From Melieria omissa (taxonomy: Eukaryota; Arthropoda; Insecta; Diptera; Ulidiidae), in assembly GCA_963971225.1 (NCBI GenBank), contig OZ020269.1:14660921-14724920 (forward strand): a DNA stretch of 64,000 nt, read 5' to 3'. Position numbers and translations under genes: made by a program. The notes below the pieces were generated by a model. It did not search any database, was not told the DNA's origin, and worked only from the letters and a program-made list of their open reading frames with translations. Of the stretch, positions 43,900 through 56,416 are shown one piece after another (position 1 is the stretch's first letter; the number at the start of each line of letters is the position of its first letter).

Positions 43900-45165
43900 A
43901 CAATTGAAAAGAGAAGACCACGCCCCTTATTTAAGGCCCTTCATACCTTACCAGTTTAAGAATAGATCCATGGAAAGATTTTATACCAAATTTGTATGTT
44001 TTTTGACTTATAATACCGTTGTAACTGAATATTATAGATTCGAGTTTGGTGGACGGTGCCACGCCCCTTTTTTTAATTTTCACCCCATTTTTCCACTTGA
44101 AAGACACATCTGAGTAGAAAAATAGCGCTAATTTTCATTGATATGTGACTTACAGTTCCAAGACTATGAGCCACTTTGAGTCACAAAAACAGTGCCACGC
44201 CCCTTTTTCAACAGTAATGCATTTTTAGCAGTGGAACAATATATTCATGGATTTCTGCCAGACTTTTAGTTCCAATTTGTTTCAATATTAGACATTTTAG
44301 TTGTATGAGCAGTGCCACGCCCCTTTGTCCCATGCCAAACCAATTTTTCCACTAGAAAACGCATCTAAGTAGAAAGTTAGGGCCGAGTGTTATAGATTTG
44401 CGACTAACAGTTCCAAAATTATGACTCAATTTGGGTTACATAAACAGTGCCACGCCCCTTTTTTAACAGTCATGCATTTTTGGCAGTCGAACCAAAGATC
44501 CCTGGGATGTTGGTGTACCAAATTTCAATGCTATCCCACTTATAGTTCTGATGTTATTCCATATTATACAATTAAGTTGTATAGACAGTGCCACGCCCCT
44601 TTGTCCAATGCCAAACCCAGTTTTTAACTCGAAATGCGTATCTAAGTAGAAAGTTAGTACCGAGTATTATAGATTTTCGACTTACAGTTTTAAAGTTATG
44701 GTCCAAATTGGTCCACAAAGAGTGCCACGCCCCTTTGTCCAATGTCAAACCCAGTTCCCCACTCTAAAGGCGCATCTAAATAGAAAGTTAGTACCGAGTG
44801 TTATAGATTTGCGACTTACAGTTCCAAAGTTATGGGCCAATTTGGGTCCAAAAAGTGTGCCACGCCCCTTTTTCAACACCCATAAAGTTTTTCCAGTGGA
44901 ACAATAGATTAATGGGACGTTGGTATAGCAAATTTCAATGCTGTCAGACTTACAGTTCCAATTTAATTCAATATTATAAGTTTTATTTGTATGGACAGTG
45001 CCACGCCCCTTTGTTCATACACAACAAAAGTTATGCAGAAACCTTTCACTGAACATTTCACTCAATGTGTCAAAATTTTAAAACATTTGGTCGAGTAGTT
45101 TCCGAGTCCATAATGGACAAACAGACAGTCAGAGACACAATCATTAATTTTCATGGATACATTTT
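43900..45165. repeat. 136-bp tandem array with nine GCCACGCCCC boxes
   Basis: Nine copies of (GTG)CCACGCCCCTT at about 43918, 44058, 44194, 44314, 44449, 44590, 44724, 44859 and 45000; intervals are 120-141 bp. Between boxes lie TTCCAAAGTTATGGGCCAAT, TCTAAGTAGAAAGTTAG and TGCATTTTTGGCAGTGGAAC in alternating types. The array ends with TTTCCGAGTCCATAATGGAC and (ACAG)n, a style of ending common to dispersed insect repeats. The G+C boxes are far better conserved than the rest. Confidence 0.9.
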
Positions 45166-47145
45166 AATTTTTTTTTTTATATTTTATTTTCCGCTTCTCT
45201 GCCAACACAAAATTTTTCCAGAACATAAACACATGTCCCATAAACCAATGAAAGTGCTATAATTTCCACTCAAACAGAAACCAGCGCATTCACAACTGCA
45301 GCTAATTTCCAACCAAATATCTTCTACCTTCATCTCCCTGTATCTTTTCTCTTCATATCTCTTTATCTTCCCACCACATCTGCCTTTATCTCTGTCTCAT
45401 TTTGCGCCACGCTTTTATTTGAACGGCACATACTGCTGCCGTCAAAATGGCAAATTTGTTCCCCTTTCCAGTGGCTAAGCACAACTTTACGCCAAGAAGT
45501 ATGCTTGAATTTTTTTTTTACTTTTCCTGTACTCGTATCTGCGCTGAGCTGACACCTTGCCGTGTGGCATGTGCGGCATGCCACACACGAGCAATTTTCA
45601 GCGCATAAAATGAGAAATCGCTCATTAGCTGAGATTGCATCGCAATTCACACAAAAATATGTAAATGGCTTTAAGCTCGACGCTACTTGGTGCTGGACGT
45701 GTGGCAGCCAAATCCGTGCTGTCTTCTACGCTCGGCTGATGTTGGTGTTGATGTTAGTGCCGCTTGACACACACACACACAGACACGTGGTTATCTCGAG
45801 TTTATTAATGTGTGTTGGTATGTGTTTACTTTCAAATTTGTGTCGGTGTTGTCCGTTCAGCACTTTGCCAGCAGCAACCATAACCAACTTGTATCTTATG
45901 TTGTTCGCTTGTTTGCTTAGTTGAAGGTGTTGTGGTTTGGTGCCTGTGCGGTATCGTTGTGTGTGCAAATATTGCCGCATATACACCACGAATGGGCGCA
46001 TAAATATATACAAACAAATATCCATTTGTATGGTGAAACAACACACAAATGTGTTGGCAAGCAAACGAAGCGACTGCAAAACAAACCAACAAGCAAACAA
46101 ACAACAGCAAACGGTGAGCAAAATCTGCTACAGCTTCACCGCAAACTCTGTGAGGGATTATTAAACCGAACTAGCAGCAGTTTTAGTAATTATTGTTGTT
46201 GTTATTATGATTGTTGTTTGTGCCTTTTGTTGCATGCACTGCAGTGTTGTATGTGATTGTTCGATGTACATTTCATATGCAAAATTTAATACAAACTCCC
46301 CATCGTGGTTGCTTTGCTTTCTCCGTCTTCCAGCATTACATTCCCTCTTTCCCTCTGTGCTCTGTTGCAGTCATATTTCTGTGTTGCATTCTTGAACAAT
46401 CGCTGTTTTGATTATTTTTCCGTGTACCTTAAACTTTCGAATATATGTGAGTAGGAATCGGTTGTTTATTTGCTGCACGTAGCAGCTAAACGAACGCGCT
46501 TGAAATACCGAAAACGCTTTATCGCCCTCGGGATGCTTTAAGCGTTTCTTTATGTGGCTGTGGTGTGTGTAGGGATTTATGGATTTTATTGAAACTATTA
46601 AACCGCTGCCTGAAACGTGCTGGATTACGTTTTCTGTTAAGTAAGTTGAGTGTTTGAATTCAGAGAATTTATAATACCGAACATAAGAGTAAGAAAGGAT
46701 TCTGGAAAATATTCGTTGGTTACATTGATTCAGACTCGAAAATTATTGAATGAAGAAGAGAGAGAAGGAGTTTTCCGGAGATTATCGTAGATTTCCCTTA
46801 AAGAAGTAGTCTAATCGTTTATTCGAGACTGATTGCACACCGCGTGAGCAATGGTTTTCCGAGACTATAAAACAGTAATGTGCAATTATCAGTTATTCTG
46901 AGTAAACTAGTCGTGGAAATAAAATTTTTCTGGAACTAATGAAATCTGTAAAGTAAAAATTTTGGCATTGGTTTTTTTGTGTACAATATAAAGAAAAGTA
47001 AAGATTCGCTCCTGGGGACCGTGTTCGAAAAAAATCGTCGTCTCGAATGGGTTAAGCAGTCCGAAAGTTGTCAGTAGACTGAAATAAATTAATAAAAGTC
47101 TCATAGACTGCAAAAAAAATTAATCAATCAATCATTTAAGTGTAT
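45166..47145. other. Intergenic DNA, no gene supported
   Basis: 45400-46440 has slightly higher complexity with overlapping frames of 60-130 codons on both strands, mostly Cys/Leu- or Gln/Lys-rich with no domain. A (CA)n tract lies at 45770-45783. Confidence 0.45.
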
Positions 47146-48060
47146 TTTTTGCGAATAACACATTCGACTGTCTTGATGACTAGTCTTCAATATTCTTCAA
47201 GATTACTTCTGTAAATAGAGCTTCAATTATTGACCTATAGACCATTTTAGACTTGGACCTTCTCAGATTCAATTCCTATCTTCGATATTCTTTGAAGTTA
47301 TAGGACTGCAATTGTTGGCCTATAGATCGGCTACGAAAAACTGTCTGAGTTCAATACTTAACTTCGATATTTTTCAAAGTTAGTTCTGTGAGTAGGGATA
47401 CATTTGTTGACCTAAAGACCTTCTGTGTTCAATTCTTATCTTCGATATTCTTAAAAGTTATCTCTGTTAGTAGGACTGGAATTGTTCGCCTATAGATTGG
47501 CTACAAAAGACTTTCTGATTTCAATACTTAACTTTGATATTCTTCAAAGTTATTTCTGTGAGTAGAGCATCATTTATTGACCTATAGACCATGTCCGAAA
47601 GAGTTTTGAGATTCTGTTACTATCTTAGATATTCATCGATGTTTTTTTGTGAGTAGGGCTTGAATTGTTAGCGTATAGATTAACTCTGAAAGACTTTATG
47701 GGTTCAAAATTCATTTTTGATATTCTTAGAAATTGTCTCTGTTAGTAGAATAATCTGTCTATAGACCAATTCTAAAATACTATATTATTTAGACGTTTAG
47801 ACGATGTTATTTTTGTGAGTAGGGTTGGATTGCTAGTCTATAGACCAACTGTAAAAGACTTTAAAGGTTCAATGCATATATATATTTTCTTCAATGTTGT
47901 CTCTGTAGAGCTTTGCAGAATAGGGCTAGCATTTTTAGTCTATAAATTAACTCTGAAAGACTTTATGGGTTGAATATTTACTTTTGATATTCTTAAAAAT
48001 TTAAATGCTTGAATTTTTGATCTATAGATCAATTCTTAAAGACTTTCAGGACTTAGAGCG
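47146..48060. repeat. Degenerate tandem array, about 88-bp period
   Basis: About ten copies marked by GACCTATAGACCA, GGTTCAATACTTA, CTTCGATATTCTTCAAAGTT and TCTGTGAGTAGGGCT. The CTATAGA word recurs near 47231, 47317, 47412, 47489, 47579, 47671, 47757, 47835, 47937 and 48019. Confidence 0.8.
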
Positions 48061-48109
48061 ATAGACTGAAATAAGTTCTTCTCATTCAATCAAGTAAAAC
48101 AGTTATGTA

Positions 48110-49960
48110 TTTGGATTACATTGGGTAAGAGATGAGTTAGAAATAGAGAAACTTATGTTCAAAGTACAGCCAAATGGATCCAATTCAGAATGAGAATGGA
48201 AAAATTCTGTAAAAGATGATTTAAAAACCGTGAAACAAGTTCAAAGAACAATCCTACCAAGAGATGAGATCAGTGAGAGAAGAATTAACGAGTACAAAGG
48301 ACAACCAAATTGATGCAAATATGAGAAATTTCACAAAGAGATGAATTAGGAACCAAAGAACCAGTTCAAAGAAAAGTCAAATTGATGGAAATATGACAAC
48401 ATTTAGGGAGGAATGAATTAAGAATCGATGAACAAGTTCAAAGAACATTCTTCGGTATAGGACCAATAGATAAAATCAGTGAGAGATAAGATAGATAAGA
48501 TCAGCCGAGGAAATGGTTCAAAGAACAGTCAAGTTGATCCAAATATGAGCAAATTCAGAAAGAGATGAATTAAGAACCGAGTTCATAGAAGCGTCCTCGG
48601 TATAGGACCAAGAGATAAGATCAGTGAGAAAAAAATTAACGAGTCCAAAGATCAACCAAACTCATCCAAATATGAGAAAATTTCGAAAGAGATGAATTTA
48701 ATAACCAAATTACCGGTTCAAAGAACAGTCAAATTGATCAAAATAAGACAACATTCAAAGATGAATTGTTGAATAAGTTCAAAGAAGAGTCAAGTTGATT
48801 CAAATATGAGAAAATTCAGAAAGAGGTGAACTAAGAACTAAGAAAAGAGTGCTCGGTATAGGACCAAGAGATGAGATCAGTGAGACAACCAAATTGATGC
48901 AAATGTGAGAAAATTCAGAAAGAAATCAATTAAGAACCACTGAACTCACTGATCTTACTCGTATCTATTGGTCCTATACCGAGGACTGTTCTTTGAATTT
49001 TTTCATAGATTCTTAATTTATTCTTTGACTGTTCTTTGACTGTTCTTTGAGCTGGTTCTTTGGTTCTTATTTCATATCTTTCTGAATTTTCTCATATTTG
49101 CATCAAATTGATCGAAATAAGACAACATTCAGAGATGAATTGATGAATAAGTTCAAAGAACGGTCAAGTTGATTCAAATATGAGAAAATTCAGAAAGAGG
49201 TGAACTAAGAACTAAGAAAAGAGTCCTCGGTATAGGACCAAGAGATGAGATCAGTGAGACAACCAAATTGATGCAAATATGAGAAAATTCAGAAAGAAAT
49301 CAATTAAGAGCCAAAGCAGAAAGAAACTACAAAGGAATGAATAAAGAATCGAAGAGCAAAGAACACTGAAGTTGATCCAAATATTAGAAATTTCAGAAAC
49401 GAATTCAAAGAAGAGTCCTCGGTATAGGACCAAGAGATGAGATCAGTGAGAGAAAAATTAACGAGTTCAAAGGACAACCAAATTGATCCAAATGAGTCAA
49501 ACTTCAGAAAGAGATGAATTAAGAACGATGGAATGATTTCAAAAAACAGTCAAATTGATCGAAATATGACAAAATTCAGAAAAAGATCAATTTAGAACCA
49601 AGGAACGAGTTCACAAAACAGTCCTCGAAATAAAACTCACCTGCTAGGAGATGAATTAGGAACTGAGGAACGAGTTCAAAAAACAGTATTCGGTATAGGA
49701 CGAAGAGATCAGATCAGTAGAAGAAGAAGAAGAAGAAGAAGACGAAGAAGAAGAAGAAGAAGAAGAAGAAGAAGAAGAAGAAGAACTACGAACCGAGAAA
49801 TGAGTTCAAAGAAGAGCCAAAGGTATCCAAATATCGAAAAATTCAGAGAAAAATGAATTAAAATGGACAAAACACCTCGAAGAAAAGTCAGTTAAGAACT
49901 GAAAAATAAGAAACTGAAAAATTCAGTGAATTAAGAACAGCACGTTCTGCTAGAACGTGA
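48110..49960. repeat. Purine-rich degenerate array with an internal inversion
   Basis: Units contain TCGGTATAGGACCAAGAGAT, GAGATCAGTGAGAGAAAAAT, CAACCAAATTGATGCAAATA and TGAGAAAATTCAGAAAGA. The segment about 48940-49112 is the same material in reverse orientation (GGTCCTATACCGAGGAC, TTTCTGAATTTTCTCATA), flanked by nearly identical direct copies (48722-48923 and 49105-49312). A (GAA)n run occupies 49727-49785. Confidence 0.88.
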
Positions 49961-51284
49961 ACTTGACTGACAAGTTAAGCTAACCTTAAGGGGTTTTATT
50001 TCTAAAGAAGAACTATAACCCAAGCAAAAAATATGAAAAATTTTCACTATACCATAAAAAGTCTAAATTTACCAGACATCAAATATTGATATATCAGAGT
50101 ATATCTGATTAAAAACACCTTTCAAAATCTGCTCATATCGCATAGCTAGAGATCCAACCAATCAACACCAAGAACATTTTATACTTTGTAACCTTTCACA
50201 CGTTCTGAAGCCTTTGTTTTGAATCGGGTGTAGGATAAGTGGTTGCTTTCTGGTTACTGAACACTGAACTGTCAGGACTTATCACACATTACAAGTATTA
50301 TTTGTATTACTTAGAAAGAGACAGACAGATAAGAGCACATATGCATATACCAGGCGAAGTTACAAACAGACAGACCATAAACAGAACATAAATATTCCCA
50401 TTAAGCTTAAAGCACTCGCGCAAAATAGAAAATTAAATAAATACATTTAGACGCCCATAAGCTACCAAGCTACCATTAATACTGTTATATATCCTATAAC
50501 TTTTTATTTGGTGTAATAAATCTCTTCTCTTCTTAAATCTCTTTCTTTTCCTTTGATGCCTCATTGCTGTCTACTGGCAATTTGTTAGATTTGGTTTCTT
50601 CTTTCATTATCAACTCATTGCTCTACATTCTTTTGCATTATGATTCACTTCATATCGTTCAAAAGCATTATTCAGGCGAATATTTTCTTGAGAGATTTAA
50701 GTTACTTGTGCTCGAGAAAACAAAGTAGTTGTTATCATTTTCTATTCCATATTTTTTTTCATTTCGTTTTTCTTTGCATTGAGCAACATTTCACTTGTTC
50801 ATCTAAAGTTTAATCATAAGAAACACTGGCAAGTTGAACAAAGAAGCATCACTGCATAAATGTGCAGTCGATCATAAATCAAAGACACAACAATGCATGA
50901 AAGCATTAACGCTGACGGCACATTAAAAGTTGAGTTTCGGTTATGGGCGCAAAAGTTGCTGAACTTTTGCCAAATAATATAAAATTGTGGAAATTGTAGC
51001 AATTTTGGTATTCTTTGATAGAATGGATTTATATATCTATGTATGAAAAAAAATTATAAAAATCACATACTCGTCTCTATGAAACCAGCAACAGCGGCAG
51101 CGGTTCCTAATTTGGGTTATTTTAATATTATTGATTATGCAAAATGAGCGCCGAAAAGTATGTGTTATCGATTTATAAGTCACATTAGCGCAAGTTGACC
51201 TATGCATACAATTTTGTGGTATAATTTTAGGAGCTTCTAGAGTAGAAGTGGTCTCCATTGCAAAACTGTGTACTTAAAAATAAA
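49961..51284. other. Intergenic DNA, no gene supported
   Basis: AT-rich unique sequence. No tandem structure, promoter or domain was found. Confidence 0.45.
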
Positions 51285-52045
51285 TTGAAAATAAAATAAA
51301 CTTAAATTAAAGTAAAAAAAATAAAATAAATTAAAATAAAAAAATTAAAAAATTCAAAAAATGAAATAAAACATATAAATTAATTCAAAAATTAAATAAA
51401 ATAGGTTAAAATAAAATAAAATAATATAAGCCAAAAAATAAAATAAAATAAAATAAAATAAAATAAAATAAAATAAAATAAAATAAAATAAAATAAAATA
51501 AAATAAAATAAATTAAAATAAAATAAAATAAAATAAAATAAAATAAAATAAAATAAAATAAAATAAAATAAAATAAAATAAAATAAAATAAAATAAATAA
51601 AATAAACTAAAATAAAATAAAATAAAATAAAATAAAATAAAATAAAATAAAATAAAATAAAGTAAAATAAAATAAAATAAAATAAAATAAAATAAAATAA
51701 AATAAAATAAAATAAAATAAAATAAAATAAAATAAAATAAAATAAAATAAAATAAAATAAAATAAAATAAAATAAAATGAAATGAAATGAAATGAAATGA
51801 AATGAAATGAAATGAAATAAAACAAAATAAAATAAAAAATTAAATTAAATACAATAAAATAAAATAAAATAAAATAAAATATAATAAAACAAAGTAAAAT
51901 AAAATAAAGTAAAATAAAATAAAATAAAATAAAATAAAATAAAATAAAATAAAATAAAACAAAATAATATAAAATATAATAAAATACAAAATAAAATAAA
52001 GTAAAATAAAATTAATAGAAAATAAAAAAATAAAATAAATTTTAA
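51285..52045. repeat. (AAAAT)n tract, about 750 bp
   Basis: Pentanucleotide AAAAT/AATAA repeats with scattered AAAGT, AAAAC and AAATT variants and a run of seven AAATG units at about 51775-51818. It is the reverse complement type of the tract at 26.9-27.95 kb. Confidence 0.96.
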
Positions 52046-53429
52046 ATAAACAAGAAAGTTGAGCGTTTTTTTTTAATCTTGAATGAAAATGCTAGTATTT
52101 TATTTGAAAACAATTTCACATTTCAAGGAAAATGAGTTTGTTTATCGTCTTAAGTAAATTACAATTCAAACATTTAAATCGAGTGCAAAAGTATCCTAAT
52201 CTGCTGCAAATTTTGCTCAAGTTTTTGCCACGAAATAAACTTTGCAAATATTTATGCTAATAACTGCGACTTGATATCAGTTGTAGCGCTCGTGCAGGTC
52301 ACATAGACCTGACCGCTTTACGCTTCGAAGCCACTTACGAAATTTGGCAAACGGTAAAAGTTTTGTGCGGGCGCTTATCATCAGCTGGCCGAACTTTTGT
52401 ATCTTTGAAAATTGTTGCCATCGCTTGCATACACGAATGTGTGAGAGAGACGAAAGAAATGTACAGTTAAGTGAATGCAAACAGCAGACAACAGAAGCTA
52501 CCGAAATAAACTGTGAAGTGAAAGTTGGAATTTCACGCAAACAGCAATGAAAGTGCCGAAAAAAAACTTTGCCTAGAAATGCTGGGAACTGGCATTTCTA
52601 CTAACAGTCAGCAAACAAATCACACAAAGCAACACAAACCGAAAGCTAGTTGAAATTTATTAAAATCCGCGTCAGCATAAATTAAGCTGATGCATGAATT
52701 CAAATTCCAATTTGGCACTATTTACCAAAACACACACACACACACACATACAGGGAAGACGCGATGTTTTTTGTGCGCACAGTTTTTCGGCGGAGGGGTT
52801 AATGCAGCGGTAAATTTTGCATCACAAAATCCACTTTAATTGAATTGTTTTACTGGCAAACATGAAATTTTAATGCGTTTCGGGAAATTTTCGTGGAGCA
52901 CGCACGCAGACAAGACAAGACAAGACAAGACATGCCTGTGGCACGTCGGTGTGCAATAAATATGGAATAATCATTTTTCAGTGCCGCGCTTGAAGGTTAG
53001 GCCATATTTTCTCTGAGAGCTGGAAGGTGTGCGGCATGTAGTCTGTGGTCTGCGGAAGTGTGGCGTAGGTATAAATTAAAATGTAAAATCCCTAAGTAGT
53101 GAGCAAACATTTATTATTTACCAAACGCTTAGAGTTGGAAGATGAATGGACTTGAGAATGTCGGTGTGGTGGATAAGATTGAAATGGCAGTAATTGTTTT
53201 CATATACAGTCGAGTTATTTAGATGCTAAAATAATGCTTAAATGTGTAGAAATTACGCTCCTAAAGTGAGCAGTAAAGAAAAAAAGGGGAGTGGTTGATT
53301 GAGCCAAGAAACGAGCCTATGAAAGGAGGTTTCTCAAGCACTCAAGACTAGTAGTCGATTGTACTTGAAACGTAGTGGAAGTAGAGTTTTTGGGAACTAA
53401 TCATGGTCAGCACTTTTGCTGGTCACAAG
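52046..53429. other. Intergenic DNA, no gene supported
   Basis: Includes a (CA)n tract at 52732-52750 and (GACAA)n at about 52910-52930. Short frames on both strands at 52277-52550 overlap each other and lack domains. Confidence 0.45.
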
Positions 53430-54375
53430 AATCTTAAACTAATGATGCAATTACCCGTTATAGGACAAGAAACTATCCAATTAAAGGACACCTGACTGCT
53501 TTCCGCTTTGAAGTAAAAGGTAAGCAATCAACTTCAACTTTTTACCAGATATGACGCTGTGTGTTGTTTTCTGTTCCAAAAAAATTAACCACTGAAAGGT
53601 CACATAATTGCTTTCCTCATCGTTGCTGTTGTTTTCTGTTCCAAAAAAATTATATTACTGATCCGGTTACACGTTTTAGCACAAGAAACTAACACACACA
53701 TAATTGCTTTCCTCATCGAAGCAAAATGTTATCAATCAACCTAACCTAAAATTAACGATCCGATTACCCGTTATAGGACAAGAAACCTAATGAAAGGACA
53801 CCTGTTTTCCGTTTTTGAGCAAACTGTAATGAACCAACTTCACCAAATTTAAGAGATATGACGCCGTGTGTTGTCTTTCTGTCCCAGAAAACTAAAATCC
53901 GAAAAACTGATCCGGATACCCGTTATAGGGCAAGAAATGAACCAATGAAAGGTCACATGATTGCTTTCCTCATCGGAACCAAATGTAATCAATCGCCAGA
54001 TTTGACGGCGTGTGTTGTATTTCTATTCAACGAAACTAAAACTAACGATCCGATTACCCGTTATAGGACAAGAAACCGTCCAATGAAAGGACACCTGACT
54101 ACTTTCCACTTTGAAGCAAAATATTTATTTTACCAAATTTATCTCCAGATATGACGCCGTGTGTTGTCTTTCTGTTCCAAAAAAGTAAAATTACCGATCC
54201 GTATACCTGTGGTAGGTCAAGAAATCAACCAATGAAAGAACACCTGATTGCTTTCCTCATCAAAGTAAAATATAATCAATCAACCTCACCGTATTCTCCA
54301 GATTCAACAGCGTTTAACGTTTTTCTGTTTCTTAAAACCAAAAATACCAATCCAACTACACGATTTGGGTGGACT
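53430..54375. repeat. Degenerate tandem array, about 150-bp period
   Basis: Six or so copies of AGATATGACGCCGTGTGTTG, TCTTTCTGTTCCAAAAAA, GATCCGATTACCCGTTATAG, GACAAGAAACCAACCAATGA and AAGGACACCTGATTGCTTTC. GACGCCG-type words lie near 53553, 53860, 54004, 54153 and 54304. Plus-strand frames of 77-98 codons run through it (TPCVVFLFQK..) but reflect the repeat. Confidence 0.85.
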
Positions 54376-56078
54376 GATATATAAAACAAAGAAAACATTT
54401 CGATGAGAAAGCTAAATGCTGTTTTGAAAATCGAAGTATTCACTAAACATCATTGAGCGCCATTAGATCGCTTTGTTCTAATTTCATACACAACGTTTCG
54501 AAGGGAATGAAAAAGAAAGTGAGATAAGCTGGAAGATACAAGATATAAGTAAACCTTCGCAAAATCTTTTTTCTATGAGCTACTTAGCCTAAGAAGATCT
54601 TGTGGAGTCTATATCTATACAGAGAGATTCAAGTTGAAAGACAGAGTAGGCTTTGGTATTTACTCAGAAGAACCTAAATTTAGTTCTTCCATTCAATTTT
54701 CGCTTACTGGATCACTGCAGGGTTTTCTGTTTAGCTTTAGCTTCAGATTGGTTAAGGTTTCATAGGAAATCAATTTGAAATACTAATGGTTTTCAATAGT
54801 CAATCCAGTCCTGACAACATCGAAGCCTATTGCTGGCTGCAGAAAATCTCCAGAGGTAGCTTTTTTTAAGAACCAGCACACAGGGAATCCCCTATTAATG
54901 TAAAACATTGCTTTGGTTGTGGAAGAAGCGCCTAAAAGACAGGGTTCTGAGTAAGGAAGTTATGAAGTTAGATTAAAAGTTAAGAGACAAGGTTCTGAGT
55001 AAGGAAGTTATGAAGTTAGATTAAAAGTTGGGAGTCAGAGTTCTGAATAAAGAAACCTGAAGTCTTTTATGACCTTAGGTGCTGTGGAAAATCTTCATAC
55101 GAAGAACATTTCACTTATAATATAAGATTCTAGAACATACGAAATTCTTAGGGACATGTAGGGTAGCTAAGTTCACATTCATCAGAGTACTTCTAAAGAA
55201 ATTGGTCAAGATGTGGTTTACACTTGAATTTTCTATTCTGTTCTCTAAGCTTTTTACATATAAAAGCTAATTAGAAGGAACTAACTTGGACCTTGTCCCA
55301 AGCCATAATCAAAATATTACAATAAAACTTTAGATGAGCTTATTGTGAGAAAAATTTGATTGATTTTAAATCTTTATGGTCTTAGAGCACTTTTCTTAAT
55401 AAAGATAGATCAACTAAGACCATCATTGGTCTTTTTTAATGAGTCAGTGTGAAAGAAGAAAATATACAGCTACACAGGCCACCAGCGATGCCTGTAAGAG
55501 AAAGCGGGGATTAGCAAAAATCAGTGCTCCAAACCGATCTTAGCGAAGTGCCCAACCATTCTGCTCTTACCTCCTTTACACAATAGATGGGGCTATGAGC
55601 GGTAGTTCAAAATATCAGAGGCGTGCTTCTTCAACGACGGTAGATGGCAGCCCGTTCACCTGGGTAGAAAAACAACCGATTAACGTAACCAACACATGGC
55701 AATGTTCTTAGGAGACCCTTATTCGAATTAGAGGAGTGAACAAGAAATAAAAAGGGGCCTAGCTAATAGGAGACTGTTCAAAGTTTATTTAGCTTTGTGA
55801 GGAGCTCAAATTGATTTTTTTTAACAATGGGATACAACTGCGAGTTTTTTTGGCATCACAATGGGTTTCTATGATCGAGGTGAGCTCTCCCCGAGCAGAA
55901 TTTTCCATCTCGCTGTGTACCAAGAAGCTTTCAAACGTAATCGAATTTTTTGTGTTTAGTTTTTAGTACTAAGAACCAAGAAAGGAAATGATAGATTTCC
56001 TGTAGTAGGACTAAAGTTGCTAGGCTAAAAAGGTAGAAAATAGATATACATGTTTCATCCTTCAATTTACATAAGTAC
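54376..56078. repeat. Intergenic DNA with local duplications
   Basis: A 58-bp tandem duplication at about 54942-55040 (GGTTCTGAGTAAGGAAGTTA, TGAAGTTAGATTAAAAGTT). The block near 55960-56060 (AGGACTAAAGTTGCTAGGCTAAAAAGG) recurs near 56545-56640. No gene is supported. Confidence 0.55.
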
Positions 56079-56416
56079 GAGTCCTTTACAGCCGCCGTAG
56101 CTCAGCAGGTTAGTGCGTTGGGCCGCGGGTCAAATGCGATGCTCGAATACATGTTCAAGACTCTATTGCGTTAACATCGAAAAAAAGAAAAACAACAATT
56201 TTTCGGCGGCTGTCCTCTCAGCAGGAAATGGCAAACTTCTGAGAGTAAAATTGCCTATGGAAAAGCTTCCAACTCGCCGTTCGGAATCGGCATAAAACTG
56301 TAGGTCCCTTCCAACCTTGAAAAACATCCGTGTTGTGCGAATGAACCCACAACACGGAACATTTAGTCTCGTAATCGGGCTGTCGTGCCAGTCAAGAAGA
56401 AGATGAGTCCTTTACA
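56079..56416 (+). mobile_element. tRNA-derived SINE, family 1, copy A, with 12-bp TSD
   Basis: Element 56091-56404 is flanked by a perfect 12-bp duplication GAGTCCTTTACA (56079-56090 and 56405-56416). Internal Pol III promoter: box A TAGCTCAGCAGG (56098-56109) and box B GTTCAAGAC (56153-56161). Then the body GTCCTCTCAGCAGGAAATGG, the core GCCGTTCGGAATCGGCATAA with CTGTAGGTCCCTTCC (56275-56313), and the end CTGTCGTGCCAGTCAAG with (AAG)n. A LINE-type target-primed insertion is expected from the duplication and simple tail. Confidence 0.95.

Noticed and set aside
46866..46893. TATAAAA followed by TCAGT as a second promoter
   Set aside because: The spacing is about 25 nt, too short, and no gene follows.
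53858..54384. Frames of 77-98 codons (TPCVVFLF..) as a repeated gene
   Set aside because: They coincide with the 150-bp tandem array, and stops and frameshifts differ between units.
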